64,000 nt of DNA from a gamma proteobacterium symbiont of Stewartia floridana. GTDB taxonomy: Bacteria; Pseudomonadota; Gammaproteobacteria; Chromatiales; Chromatiaceae. This document shows, piece by piece, positions 1-12,629 of this stretch (the first letter of the stretch is position 1; each line of letters starts with the position of its first letter). Under the pieces are notes generated by a model. That model ran no database searches. It was not told the origin of the DNA and saw only the letters and a list, made by a program, of their open reading frames with translations. The stretch lies in assembly GCA_003676145.1 (NCBI GenBank), contig NAUB01000030.1, positions 36,955 through 100,954 of the forward strand, given 5' to 3'. The position numbers and the translations under genes were made by a program.

Positions 1-12
1 GACAATTGCTGT

Positions 13-198
13 TCAGCCGAAGCAACTACATCGATAATTGTAAGAATCTGCTCGATAAACTCTGATTCGCAAACCGGTTGACACAATCATCCGCTGGTTG
101 CCGATACTCTGGATTCCAAAAAGGCCATTTAACAATTCTTGTCTCCGCCAAAAATCGGGCTCATTCAAAGCCAATGGCGGCAGAATCATGGTATCCAT
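13..198 (-). CDS. small hypothetical protein (61 aa)
   Basis: A 61-residue reading frame whose ATG at 198 is preceded by an excellent ribosome-binding site (AGGAGGAGC, about 5 bases away). That is the main reason to believe it and to prefer this start over an ATG 60 bases upstream. The protein has a hydrophobic N-terminus (ILPPLAL), a central FWRRQELLNG stretch and ends in a Cys/Tyr-rich tail. I recognise no family. It is transcribed divergently from acnA and could be the remnant of a longer gene, since the last 15 residues look like low-quality coding sequence. Confidence 0.4.
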   Translation of the reverse strand: MDTMILPPLALNEPDFWRRQELLNGLFGIQSIGNQRMIVSTGLRIRVYRADSYNYRCSCFG

Positions 199-390
199 AC
201 TTGCTCCTCCTATAGTAATCTGATGATTACCTTCTATAGTGCAAGAGATCATAGCCAACAGAACGATAACACCATAAGGTGGTTGTGATTCAGCGAACCG
301 GGCACCTGACAGCTGGCCTGTGTTGCCAGCCGCATCACTGTCTGGCCTACCGCTGATTAGCAGCTAGAACTATAAATAACACTAATAATC

Positions 391-409
391 AAACAGTAAT
401 ATACTGTTT
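391..409. promoter_or_regulatory. palindrome in front of acnA
   Basis: A perfect inverted repeat, AAACAGTA-ATA-TACTGTTT, lies 22 bases before the acnA start. A TATAAA-like -10 element sits just upstream (371-376). The position suggests a repressor operator for acnA. The arms are inverted relative to a LexA box (CTGT-N8-ACAG), so LexA is unlikely; the regulator is unknown. Confidence 0.4.
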
Positions 410-431
410 TTAAAAGCTACAGGAGGATTGC

Positions 432-3095
<2,664 letters not shown>

Positions 3096-3145
3096 AAGGA
3101 TCAGCTGCACTGCCTTCAGCTGAGAATTATTCACCTGACCCAGCT

Positions 3146-3183
3146 GCGACTCTGCCTAAACGTAATCGGTTAGGCAGAGTCGC
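3146..3183 (+). terminator. hairpin after acnA
   Basis: A perfect 14-bp inverted repeat (GCGACTCTGCCTAA with its complement) and a 10-base loop, 50 bases after the acnA stop. No strong T-run follows, so termination strength is uncertain, but position and stem quality fit a terminator. Confidence 0.55.
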
Positions 3184-3314
3184 TCAGAGCTGATGACCGC
3201 GAAACCCAGCCGGCCGTGGCAGCAGGCTTTAATTCAATGTCAATGTATTTTATTAGATAAATACTCTATCTATCTGTTTTTTATTATATATTTAAAACAA
3301 ACAAATCAGCCGAC

Positions 3315-4746
<1,432 letters not shown>

Positions 4747-4782
4747 GAGGAATCTGCCAGGGTCCGATAACACGAAGCCATC

Positions 4783-4815
4783 ATTCAATCCGCTACTTTA
4801 TGTAGCGGATTGAAT
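4783..4815 (+). terminator. hairpin after purB
   Basis: A perfect 14-bp stem (ATTCAATCCGCTAC and complement) with a 5-base TTTAT loop, 36 bases after the purB stop. The following bases are A-rich rather than T-rich, so it may act partly as a 3'-end protector; the position favours a terminator. Confidence 0.55.
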
Positions 4816-4994
4816 AAAACTGCTTAGAGAGTACCCGACCTACCGCCTACCACATTTAGCCTTACAACCGCTCCAGCAACTTCAATCACCAGGGCATTTT
4901 GGAATCACTATCCTTGGCCACGCCTCTCCTTTGTGGCTTAAAACCTGAATTACGCAGAACATAAAGTTCCTGAATAGTGCTTATTCAGAACCTG

Positions 4995-5061
4995 TTTGGT
5001 GGGGCATGGCCCCACCCTACGCCCTGAAGTCAATGGTCGAGTGGGGCCATGCCCCACCAAA
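4995..5061. repeat. REP-like inverted repeat pair
   Basis: Two perfectly complementary 21-bp arms (4995-5015 and 5041-5061) separated by 25 bases. Each arm is itself a small palindrome around GGGGCATGGCCCC, so each can fold alone or they can pair together. Mobile REP/BIME elements in gammaproteobacterial intergenic regions have this kind of architecture, and the outer GGTGGGGC/CCCTACG flavour is typical of them. It lies in the 388-base gap between purB and roxA; the rest of that gap shows only the purB hairpin. Confidence 0.7.
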
Positions 5062-5134
5062 TACGCTCTATTCAAACACACTGAAGCGCCTTACCGGCTT
5101 AGTGAATGGTACCGAATCCATGATGAGGTACACT

Positions 5135-6316
5135 ATGGATATGCACTTACTCAACTTCCCAAAAAACATAGACACTGAAAAATTTCTGACCAAATACTGG
5201 CAGAAAAAACCCCTCTTGTTTCGTCAGGCACTGCCCGACTTCAAATGCCACATAGAGGCCGATGAACTGGCCGGCATGGCTTGCGAGGATGAGATCGAAT
5301 CCCGCCTGGTAATGGAAAAACATGGCGCGACCCCATGGGAAGCCCGCTATGGCCCCTTTGACGAGACACTCTTCGCTGAGCTGCCTGAGAGTCACTGGAC
5401 ACTGCTGGTCCAGGATGTGGACAAGTACATTCCCGAAGTGGCAGAACTGTTGGACTACTTCCGTTTCATTCCCGATTGGCGTCTGGATGACATCATGATC
5501 AGCTATGCGGTCGATCAGGGTTCAGTTGGCCCCCATACCGATGACTATGATGTTTTTCTGTTGCAGGCCAAGGGTTCTCGACGTTGGAAAATCCACACCC
5601 AGCCTGTTGATGACAACGACTACATACCCGGACTCGACCTGCGCATCCTGCCCCACTTTGAAACCGAGCAGGAGTGGCTGCTGGAAGAGGGAGATATGCT
5701 CTATCTGCCACCGAATGTAGCCCATTGGGGTATCGCCGAAGGGGAAGCCATTACCTGTTCCGTGGGGTTTCGTGCCCCAACCTGGCAGGATATCGCTTCG
5801 GCCTGGTTTGAGTCCTGGATCGAACAGCAGCTGCCCAAGCAGCGCTATCGTGATCCTGCCCTGAAACCACAAATTGCTCCGGCAGAGATCAAACCTGCAG
5901 CGCTTGACGGCTTCAAAGCCAAACTACAGAACTGCCTGGATCGACTCGACCAGGATGAACGCTGGTTTGGTCGTCTGGTGACCGAAACCAAACCCCACCT
6001 GCAGGTTATCCCGGTAGAGCAGCCCCTTGCTGAACAGACGTTTCTCAATCGGTTCCGGGAAGAGGCGGTAATCCATCGCAACAGCCACAGCCGAATGGCT
6101 TTCAACCGCTATGAAAAAGATGGCCTGGATACGCTCTATATCAACGGCCACAGCTATACCCTGCCCAGCTCTTCCGGTGAGTTTCTCCCCGTCATCACAC
6201 ACTACCGGGAGTTGCATTTCGGTTATCTGCAGGAGTGGCTGGAACAGCCTGAATACCTGAACCTGCTCTGCAGGCTCTACAATGAAGGCCATTTTCTGTT
6301 CAGTGATGAGGTTTGA
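5135..6316 (+). CDS. roxA: ribosomal protein uL16 arginine 3-hydroxylase (RoxA/YcfD-type cupin)
   Basis: JmjC/cupin Fe(II)- and 2-oxoglutarate-dependent oxygenase; the E. coli homologue hydroxylates an arginine of ribosomal protein uL16. The iron-binding triad is present: H134 and D136 in GPHTDDYD and H197 in PPNVAHWG, with nearly the same spacing as E. coli H125/D127/H187. Length is 393 aa against 373. I start at ATG 5135 because GAGG lies 7 bases upstream; longer in-frame starts would run into the REP-like repeat. A C-terminal winged-helix-like region follows the cupin core. Confidence 0.9.
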   Translation: MDMHLLNFPKNIDTEKFLTKYWQKKPLLFRQALPDFKCHIEADELAGMACEDEIESRLVMEKHGATPWEARYGPFDETLFAELPESHWTLLVQDVDKYIPEVAELLDYFRFIPDWRLDDIMISYAVDQGSVGPHTDDYDVFLLQAKGSRRWKIHTQPVDDNDYIPGLDLRILPHFETEQEWLLEEGDMLYLPPNVAHWGIAEGEAITCSVGFRAPTWQDIASAWFESWIEQQLPKQRYRDPALKPQIAPAEIKPAALDGFKAKLQNCLDRLDQDERWFGRLVTETKPHLQVIPVEQPLAEQTFLNRFREEAVIHRNSHSRMAFNRYEKDGLDTLYINGHSYTLPSSSGEFLPVITHYRELHFGYLQEWLEQPEYLNLLCRLYNEGHFLFSDEV

Positions 6317-6403
6317 ATCCGTTTGAGTCGGTGAAATTCCCCAGGATCAGAAGCCAGGCTGAAACAGCGTGTATGGAAACAGACAGAATAGGAGTAATCA
6401 TCG

Positions 6404-7360
6404 ATGGTAACTAACGACTTCACAATCCGCCAGGCGATATGGCCGGATGACCGGGAATTGCTGCGTCAGGTGAGGGAACCGGTATTCATCGAGGAACAGG
6501 GTGTACCTGAGCGTATGGAGTGGGATGATGACGACATTATCGCCTATCACCTGCTGGCGCTGGACAACCAGCAACAACCGATCGGCACGGCACGGCTGCT
6601 GGGCAGTGGACAGATCGGGCGTATGGCTGTACTGGCAGGATGGCGTAACCAGGGCATCGGTACCGCCCTGCTTTTGGAGCTGCTGCAACAGGCCAGCCGG
6701 GTTGGTCAGGATCAACTGTTTCTGCACGCTCAGACCGCAGCAGAACCCTTCTATGCGAAATTCGGCTTTATCGCCGAGGGTGAAATCTTCCATGAAGCGG
6801 ATATACCCCATCGAAAGATGTTCTTCTCACTGACTGATCAACCCAGCGAAGATGACCTTAAACTGGCCACCCTGGGTAAAGACGATGAGCTGTTCCAACT
6901 GAACAGAGTTGAAGACCACCAGATTCACGCCGCATCGATGGTCAGACAGGCCAAACGTTACCTTTGCCTGTTCAGCTATGACCTTGACCCAAGTGTCTAC
7001 GACACCGAATCGTTCCATGACGCCGTAAAGCAGCTTGCCATGCGATCGAAGTTCAGCCGAATTCGAATCCTGGTCCAGGACAACACTCGAATCGTGCAAC
7101 AGGGTCATCGTCTGGTCGATCTGGCACAACGCCTCCCCTCGGTGATCGAAATCCGTAAGCCATCCGATGAACATCTCGATATCGAAGAAAACTTTCTCCT
7201 CGCTGATGATTGCGGATACCTCTATAAACAGCAGGCGTCCAATGTGAAAGGCACTGCGCGATACAACAACCGCCATTTTGTGAGCCGTCTTCAGAGCACG
7301 TTCGATGAGGCTTGGGAGTATGGTGCTCCGGATCGAGAGTTGGCGCGGTTACATCTATAA
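6404..7360 (+). CDS. GNAT acetyltransferase with C-terminal extra domain
   Basis: Residues 1-145 are a GNAT N-acetyltransferase: the acetyl-CoA loop appears as GRMAVLAGWRNQGIGTALL, followed by AEPFYAKFGF, as in the ElaA/YjcF type. Residues about 150-318 form a second domain (DDELFQLNRVEDHQIHAASM onward, with the segment FSRIRILVQDN) that resembles the PLD-like module often fused to such GNATs. Substrate unknown. AGGAG precedes the start by about 11 bases. The gene follows roxA by 87 bases and may be cotranscribed. Confidence 0.8.
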   Translation: MVTNDFTIRQAIWPDDRELLRQVREPVFIEEQGVPERMEWDDDDIIAYHLLALDNQQQPIGTARLLGSGQIGRMAVLAGWRNQGIGTALLLELLQQASRVGQDQLFLHAQTAAEPFYAKFGFIAEGEIFHEADIPHRKMFFSLTDQPSEDDLKLATLGKDDELFQLNRVEDHQIHAASMVRQAKRYLCLFSYDLDPSVYDTESFHDAVKQLAMRSKFSRIRILVQDNTRIVQQGHRLVDLAQRLPSVIEIRKPSDEHLDIEENFLLADDCGYLYKQQASNVKGTARYNNRHFVSRLQSTFDEAWEYGAPDRELARLHL

Positions 7361-7547
7361 CAATGAATAAAACAGCTTTTATTTACATCTTCACCTATTT
7401 GATGACACCTTGATTTAAACTTGGTTTTTGGACACTTATTAACCATCACATAGGGTTTTCTTGTATTTCTAGATAGATTTTCATTTGATACAATCCAATA
7501 CTAATCAGCTTGTTGTATAAAATGGACTTAGCAATAAGGAGATGATC

Positions 7548-8123
7548 ATGCCATCAGGTCTTAACCCTACAAATACTTTTTTTTCATCGTCATACACTAA
7601 TACTAACCAAGACAATCCTGTAGTCGGCCAGGCTGACAATTCCAGTAAAACCAAATTAGACTCACTGCTTGAGTCACCAACGACTGAAGAACAATTATCT
7701 AGACAAAGCACTCCACTTAGTCAGAAGATGAATCAACCTTCGTTATCTGAACAATCTACCTCTGAGAGTAAAAACATACTAAATGAGAATCTTTGTATTG
7801 CTAAAGGCGACACAGGCGATAAAAAATCTGAGATTACTACTCAGTTTTGGGGGATAAAAAGGGAGATAAAGTGCACTTATATTTGCAGTGACTCTAATTC
7901 CAAACCAACTGAAATCAGAGGAACTCATGTAGAAAAAAACTACCTCCAGTACTATAGAGAAAGCGATGATGGCAGAGAAGGCCAGTGCTTGGGAGCTGTA
8001 TATGGTGAGCCAGTTTTCAACCCTACAACACTAAGAGAATCATATAGCCGAACTCATTTCGAACATTTTTCACCTGAATCATCAGGATCCAAAGAACTTG
8101 AAGAATGGGCCAAGAATAATTAA
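7548..8123 (+). CDS. AT-rich hypothetical protein (191 aa)
   Basis: No family recognised. The N-terminal 75 residues are low-complexity, rich in Ser, Thr, Asn and Gln. The C-terminal part is more ordered and contains KCTYICSDSNSKP, YLQYYRESDDGREGQ and a final KELEEWAKNN. I choose ATG 7548 because AAGGAG lies 6 bases upstream; the ATG at 7542 abuts the ribosome-binding site. There is no signal peptide. AT content is clearly higher than in the flanking genes, suggesting recent acquisition. It is followed 13 bases later by a lipoprotein gene. Confidence 0.65.
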   Translation: MPSGLNPTNTFFSSSYTNTNQDNPVVGQADNSSKTKLDSLLESPTTEEQLSRQSTPLSQKMNQPSLSEQSTSESKNILNENLCIAKGDTGDKKSEITTQFWGIKREIKCTYICSDSNSKPTEIRGTHVEKNYLQYYRESDDGREGQCLGAVYGEPVFNPTTLRESYSRTHFEHFSPESSGSKELEEWAKNN

Positions 8124-8136
8124 CAAAATATCGCCT

Positions 8137-8418
8137 ATGAAACAGTTCAAGGCAATATCTATCTCTTTATTACTTCTAGTACAAACTGGTTGTAGTGATT
8201 CGATAGAAGTAACAGTTGAAATTGATAACCCAAAGCACCGTGAGATTTATTTAAGACACCTTATCAACAGTGGGCTAGAGTATTCCGTTAATCATGACGG
8301 ATCATTTAAGATTGTTGCCGAATCACAGACAGTGTTAGATGAGAAAATGAAAGGGTTTGAAGAATATGTCTCAAATGAAATTTTGGAAAACAATAAACGC
8401 TTAAAATCACAACATTAA
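8137..8418 (+). CDS. small lipoprotein (93 aa)
   Basis: N-terminal signal MKQFKAISISLLLLVQTGCS has a clear lipobox (VQTGC), so the product is probably a membrane-anchored lipoprotein of about 75 residues. The mature part contains a beta-alpha-beta-like segment (VTVEIDNPKHREIYLRHLI, then FKIVAESQTVL). I start at ATG 8137 because it places the signal peptide at the N-terminus. It shares the AT-rich composition of the preceding gene and is likely cotranscribed. Function unknown. Confidence 0.65.
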   Translation: MKQFKAISISLLLLVQTGCSDSIEVTVEIDNPKHREIYLRHLINSGLEYSVNHDGSFKIVAESQTVLDEKMKGFEEYVSNEILENNKRLKSQH

Positions 8419-8504
8419 TTAACATTTAGATAAATTTTGTGACAGTCATTGAGATTTAATTCTACTGAATCCTTAAGATTCAAACATGTCTTAGAACAAA
8501 AACC

Positions 8505-9101
8505 TCAACACCAATCTTGTCTGAGCGACTTCTTATGCATTGCCAACCACTGAAGCGCAATAATAATACTGGTTGAGTTTGCCCGCCCCTGATAGAGCTC
8601 ACCGATCGCCTCATCTGCATCCATGACAACAACTCTTATATCCTCCCCTTCATGATCCAGGCCGTGCACGCCAGCGGCATTGGTTGAATCAACCTCACCA
8701 CAATAGAGCTTGATACGGTCAACCGATATGCCTGGACTGACGACAAATTCACAGATTCGTTTCAGGCGGCCGATCTCGCAATTGGCCTCTTCAAGGGACT
8801 CTCGTCTGGCAACCGATTCATCACTTTCATCACCATCCTGCAGGCCACCGATGGTTTCCAGCATCCAGGGGGGATTCTGGTATCCGGCCACACCGATGCG
8901 AAACTGCTCCACCAGCACCACTTTGTCCTGACGCGGGTCGTATAAGAGAACAGATACAGCCCCGATATCCTCGATACGCTCCCGAATGATGGTCTCGCTC
9001 TCTCCACCCATATAGAGATCGTGCTTCAGACGATATCGGTTGATTTTCAGGAATCCACGATAGACAGGGTCGGACTCAACAATCTTGAAGTTGTATTTCA
9101 T
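8505..9101 (-). CDS. nudF: ADP-ribose pyrophosphatase (Nudix, NudF-type)
   Basis: Nudix hydrolase splitting ADP-ribose to AMP and ribose 5-phosphate. The Nudix box is intact: GGLQDGDESDESVARRESLEEA supplies the G-x5-E-x7-REUxEE pattern with the catalytic glutamates. At 198 aa it matches NudF (209 in E. coli). The C-terminal ANSTSIIIALQWLAMHK is typical of this subfamily. It is divergent from the UbiA gene and not in an obvious operon. Confidence 0.88.
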   Translation of the reverse strand: MKYNFKIVESDPVYRGFLKINRYRLKHDLYMGGESETIIRERIEDIGAVSVLLYDPRQDKVVLVEQFRIGVAGYQNPPWMLETIGGLQDGDESDESVARRESLEEANCEIGRLKRICEFVVSPGISVDRIKLYCGEVDSTNAAGVHGLDHEGEDIRVVVMDADEAIGELYQGRANSTSIIIALQWLAMHKKSLRQDWC

Positions 9102-9426
9102 TGGATAAGCTTCACAATACTGATGTCACTTCTATCCGGTAGTTACCTACGCAGATATCTGTTCAATAACATACCTAGGAAATGGCAGTAGATCCAGGGC
9201 AGATGTAATAGAATGTACTTTTGTTATTACGTTCTACATATATCAATAACAATTTCTATACTATTTAAGGCTGGCATACACCTCGCATGAACCAGGAATA
9301 CCCCAAAATCAACCTAACAATTTTCATTGATCTGTAACCATCAATGATGTGGTTTGATGTGGTATCGTATAGTTGTTATTCAGTGGTTTAAAATAAAATT
9401 ATGTTTACAAGACAGGACTCTTGATC
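9102..9426. other. intergenic region between nudF and the prenyltransferase
   Basis: Divergent promoter region, AT-rich. It holds a 7-bp inverted repeat, CATTGAT-N8-ATCAATG (9325-9346), and directly after it a short direct repeat of GATGTGGT. No reading frame here is convincing. Confidence 0.4.
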
Positions 9427-10320
9427 ATGCCTTTCCTGGTTGTAGGTGTTACCCGCCCAAACTTCCTGATTCTGACACCAATCTGTGTCTCATTAGGTGT
9501 AGGAAGTGCGCTTCTATCGGGTTTTCCCATCACTTGGGGAGTCGTTGCAATCGTATTGCTCGGGGCCTTGATGGCCCACGTCAGCGTCAACGCCTTGAAT
9601 GAGTATTTCGATTTCCATTCTGGTTTGGACGCTAAAACCGATCGAACACCCTTTAGCGGGGGTAGTGGTACCTTGATCATACAACCGCATCTTGCACCTC
9701 AGGCGCTAATCATCGGTGCAATCTCCCTGCTGATTACGCTGGCCTGTGGACTCTATCTGATACAGGTATCGGGCTGGGGATTGATACCCATTGGTCTTAT
9801 TGGCATTTTGATCATCATCACTTATACCAGCTGGATCAATCGTTACCGCTTTCTGGTGTTAATCGCTTCAGGCTTCTGTTTTGGTCCATTGATGGTGATC
9901 GGCACCCACTACGCGCTGACAAGCCAGCTATCCATCGCAGCTTTGTTACTCTCTCTTACCCCCTTCTTCCTGGTTAATAATCTTCTTTTTTTGAATCAAA
10001 TACCCGACATCGATGCTGACCGCAGCATCGGGCGGAATAACTATGCAATCTCCTGGCAAGCGCCGAAACGTGCCCGACTGTTTTTGGCTTTCAGTCTGGC
10101 GGCCTATGTTGCCATCGTTTCAGGGGTCATGCTGGGTCACTTACCGATGACTGCCCTGCTCTGCCTGCTGACCATCGGATTGGTTTACAAAATATATGTG
10201 GTCATAAAAAGAGAGACCAGCGACCGGGATCAACTGATCGCAAGTCTGGGCCGGAATGTCATACTGACATTGCTTACACCGAGTCTGATTTTTATCGGCA
10301 TCCTGATGGATACCCTATAG
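9427..10320 (+). CDS. UbiA-family prenyltransferase (MenA-like)
   Basis: Integral membrane protein of about 297 aa with some eight to nine hydrophobic helices. The two Mg-diphosphate motifs of the UbiA superfamily are visible: NALNEYFDFHSGLD (N-x3-D-x6-D) and NQIPDIDADRSIGRNN. It probably transfers a polyprenyl chain to an aromatic or quinone precursor. SGGSGTLIIQ after motif 1 resembles MenA (1,4-dihydroxy-2-naphthoate prenyltransferase), but no other men genes are nearby, so the substrate is open. The ATG at 9427 is preferred over the TTG two codons upstream. Confidence 0.8.
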   Translation: MPFLVVGVTRPNFLILTPICVSLGVGSALLSGFPITWGVVAIVLLGALMAHVSVNALNEYFDFHSGLDAKTDRTPFSGGSGTLIIQPHLAPQALIIGAISLLITLACGLYLIQVSGWGLIPIGLIGILIIITYTSWINRYRFLVLIASGFCFGPLMVIGTHYALTSQLSIAALLLSLTPFFLVNNLLFLNQIPDIDADRSIGRNNYAISWQAPKRARLFLAFSLAAYVAIVSGVMLGHLPMTALLCLLTIGLVYKIYVVIKRETSDRDQLIASLGRNVILTLLTPSLIFIGILMDTL

Positions 10321-10350
10321 TCTGCTTGCAACAGATGGGGCTGAACTGCT

Positions 10351-10737
10351 CTAGAGACAGTCTGATATCGTCTCTCTACTGGCGCATGAGACCACGAGAG
10401 CCTGAATAATCCCGTTTTTACGCATCAGTTTGATCGTTGTAGCTTGTTGATCGTCACCAAACCCACCGATGGAGACACGATAGGTCTGCCCGTCAGTCAT
10501 CTGAACGACCTGTCTGACGAGTTTCTCTGTTTCTTCGGATCCCACGGTAAAGGCAACCACCACATTGTAGCGATCACCATCCACGCTATAGAAGGCACTT
10601 CCTTTCCCATCCCCCATTGGCAGGGTTACCGCGGTGTTGGGTCGACTTATCTCCAGCTCTGCAGCATTGATGAACAGTGGGGACAGTGCCAATAGACTGG
10701 CAATTACTGATCTCAGATATTTCAATTTACTTCTCAA
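10351..10737 (-). CDS. exported hypothetical protein
   Basis: About 105 mature residues (AELEISRPNTAVTLPMGDGK onward) preceded by a good signal peptide (KLKYLRSVIASLLALSPLFINA). The start is uncertain: no ATG lies close to the signal, so I use TTG 10737; the frame stays open to 10872. The mature protein contains GDRYNVVVAFTVGSEETEKLVRQV-type beta structure and two C-terminal cysteines (SCASRETISDCL) that could form a disulfide. No family recognised. Confidence 0.55.
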   Translation of the reverse strand: MRSKLKYLRSVIASLLALSPLFINAAELEISRPNTAVTLPMGDGKGSAFYSVDGDRYNVVVAFTVGSEETEKLVRQVVQMTDGQTYRVSIGGFGDDQQATTIKLMRKNGIIQALVVSCASRETISDCL

Positions 10738-11114
10738 TGTTGATACGTGGGGTGTGAATGTCCATGATCCGCCCCATTCAATGCGGATTGAATTCCTGTT
10801 GGAGAACACAGACCCTAACACTCTAAGCTGCTCTTCAGACGAATCTGATTCAATGGTGCAACTACCAGACAAGTGCCATGCCCTCTACATTAACACATAC
10901 AATTTTTCATATAAAATCATTTAGTTACCTGTATTTCACCCGATCTCCGGGATACTCCCATAGGGTCACTAAACGCCAGGCCAATCCTCAGCTTGTTACA
11001 CCAGGGGTTTGTTGTAATCTAAGAACACAGGTATCTGACTCGAATAGCTGACCAAGAGGCGCTAACTCAGTCTACTCACCAGCTCCGTCCGCGTTTCGCC
11101 AAAACGCAAAGCAG

Positions 11115-11312
11115 TTGGATCGTACGATAACCTATCTCAAAGAGGGCCATTTTGCCGATGCCATCGTTATCACCGGCGATCTTTTGAAGCAACCGATTGC
11201 GGAAGACAGCCAGAAGCTGCTGACTGTGGTGAAGTGTTACTTAAAAGATATTCAGAAACTTGGGGTATTGCCCGATAACGGCTCGCCTGAGCAGATCATT
11301 CAGAGTTTATAA
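11115..11312 (+). CDS. possible small protein or gene remnant
   Basis: A 65-residue frame beginning with TTG. It is open upstream to 11052 but has no ribosome-binding site there either. The sequence (TYLKEGHFADAIVITGDLLK, then KLLTVVKCYLKDIQKLG) is regular amphipathic helix, like a TPR fragment. It may be the tail of a decayed gene. It lies in the 698-base stretch 10873-11570, which holds nothing else apart from the palindrome before the RTX gene. Confidence 0.25.
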   Translation: MDRTITYLKEGHFADAIVITGDLLKQPIAEDSQKLLTVVKCYLKDIQKLGVLPDNGSPEQIIQSL

Positions 11313-11452
11313 GACTCATTGGATAAACCCAACATTCTGAAACAGGCGACTTGAGTAACCGGCAGCAGTACGCCTCTACACCTATGAATCCACTCCTAGG
11401 CGCCCACCACTAGTTTCATTAACCTGTTGTAATTACTCAGTTATACAGGATA

Positions 11453-11466
11453 ACCCTAGCTAGGGT
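11453..11466. promoter_or_regulatory. palindrome upstream of the RTX gene
   Basis: A perfect 14-bp palindrome, ACCCTAGCTAGGGT, about 105 bases before the RTX gene start. It is a plausible site for a dimeric regulator; no specific regulator can be assigned. Confidence 0.3.
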
Positions 11467-11570
11467 GATTCCCATCTACAGCTTTTAATTGATAAGTAGT
11501 TTAATTCAATCAGGCAAGCACAATCCTCATTCAGGGATCACAAATCCAATTACACGTTAAGGAGTAACAC

Positions 11571-12629
11571 ATGAACCTGCGTCATCTTGGTAGATTTTTC
11601 GACAGAAACTCCACCAGTGTCGATATGGGGAACCGTAATGGTCCCTTCGGCATGAAATTCAATACCGGTAAAGTCGTCCTTGACGCCAGAGGTGGTAACG
11701 ACAAAATCCATGTCCATCAAAATATGGATGGTTCAGTCAAAGTAAATGTCAATGGCAAGGATTACAATTTTACCGCTGAACAGGCAAAAAACCTGGTCAT
11801 CAAAGGCGGCAGAGGAAACGACACCATTACTATGTCAGGACACCAACTCTATGGTCCCAAAACCAGCATAACAATCGATGGTGGGAAAGGAAATGACACC
11901 ATCTATGGCAGTTGTGGCGATGACAAACTGATCGGTGGAAAGGGTAACGATACAATCTATGGAGGTGGCGGCAACGACTACATCAATGGTGGCAAAGGCA
12001 GCGACAAGCTCTATGGAGGTTGTGGCAATGATCGAATTGTTGGTGGTAAAGGTAACGACACCATTAAAGGTGGTTGTGGCAACGACTCGATCAGTGGAGG
12101 TAAAGGCAGAGATTCAATCCACGGCGGTTGTGGCAATGACTCCATCAGCGGTGGCAAGGGTAACGACCGGATCTTCGGTGGTCACGGTAATGACTCCATT
12201 CGTGGTGGTAAAGGTAACGATACCATCGATGGCGGTTGCGGTAATGACAACATCCAGGGTAACAAAGGCCGGGACCGGATCTTTGGCGGTTTTGGTAACG
12301 ACACCATTCATGGTGGCAAGGGGAGTGACACTATTTACGGTCAGTGGGGCAACGATCTCATCATTGGCGGTAAAGGCAACGACACCATCGATGGTGGCAG
12401 TGGAAATGATCGAATCCAGGGCAACAAAGGCCATGACCATCTGCGCGGAGGATCCGGCAACGACATCATCCATGGAGGCAAGGGGTGGGATCTTCTGGTT
12501 GGTGGAGATGGCCATGATTACCTGAACGGCGGGAAAGGCTGGGATCGCATCATACAAGGTAATGACGACCAACGTTCCACCATGCCGGTCGGGCCCGGTA
12601 TGATTCTGAAACATATTTCTGCCCGCTAA
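11571..12629 (+). CDS. RTX-type calcium-binding repeat protein
   Basis: 352 residues, mostly hemolysin-type nonapeptide repeats (GGxGxDxIx) that bind Ca2+ in parallel beta-rolls. After an N-terminal segment of about 75 residues there are roughly 26 nonapeptides. From residue 114 to 330 they form a strict 18-residue alternation: one GGKGxDxI nonapeptide, then one variable nonapeptide that often carries cysteine (GCGNDxI). No N-terminal signal peptide is visible. RTX proteins are usually exported by type I secretion using an uncleaved C-terminal signal, but no such transporter lies in the window and the tail is only about 22 residues. AAGGAG precedes the ATG. Role could be structural or adhesive. 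Confidence 0.85.
   Translation: MNLRHLGRFFDRNSTSVDMGNRNGPFGMKFNTGKVVLDARGGNDKIHVHQNMDGSVKVNVNGKDYNFTAEQAKNLVIKGGRGNDTITMSGHQLYGPKTSITIDGGKGNDTIYGSCGDDKLIGGKGNDTIYGGGGNDYINGGKGSDKLYGGCGNDRIVGGKGNDTIKGGCGNDSISGGKGRDSIHGGCGNDSISGGKGNDRIFGGHGNDSIRGGKGNDTIDGGCGNDNIQGNKGRDRIFGGFGNDTIHGGKGSDTIYGQWGNDLIIGGKGNDTIDGGSGNDRIQGNKGHDHLRGGSGNDIIHGGKGWDLLVGGDGHDYLNGGKGWDRIIQGNDDQRSTMPVGPGMILKHISAR
11910..12560 (+). repeat. 54-bp tandem repeat array inside the RTX gene
   Basis: Twelve consecutive 54-bp units (18 residues each) encode paired RTX nonapeptides. The units are similar but not identical at the DNA level (for example repeated GGTAAAGGTAACGA). The array could change length by recombination. Confidence 0.75.

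Noticed and set aside
391..409. LexA box at acnA
   Set aside because: The arms read ACAG...CTGT, the reverse of CTGT-N8-ACAG.
9405..9680. Minus-strand reading frame opposite the prenyltransferase
   Set aside because: No ribosome-binding site and no recognisable motif; it mirrors the strongly supported UbiA-family gene on the other strand.
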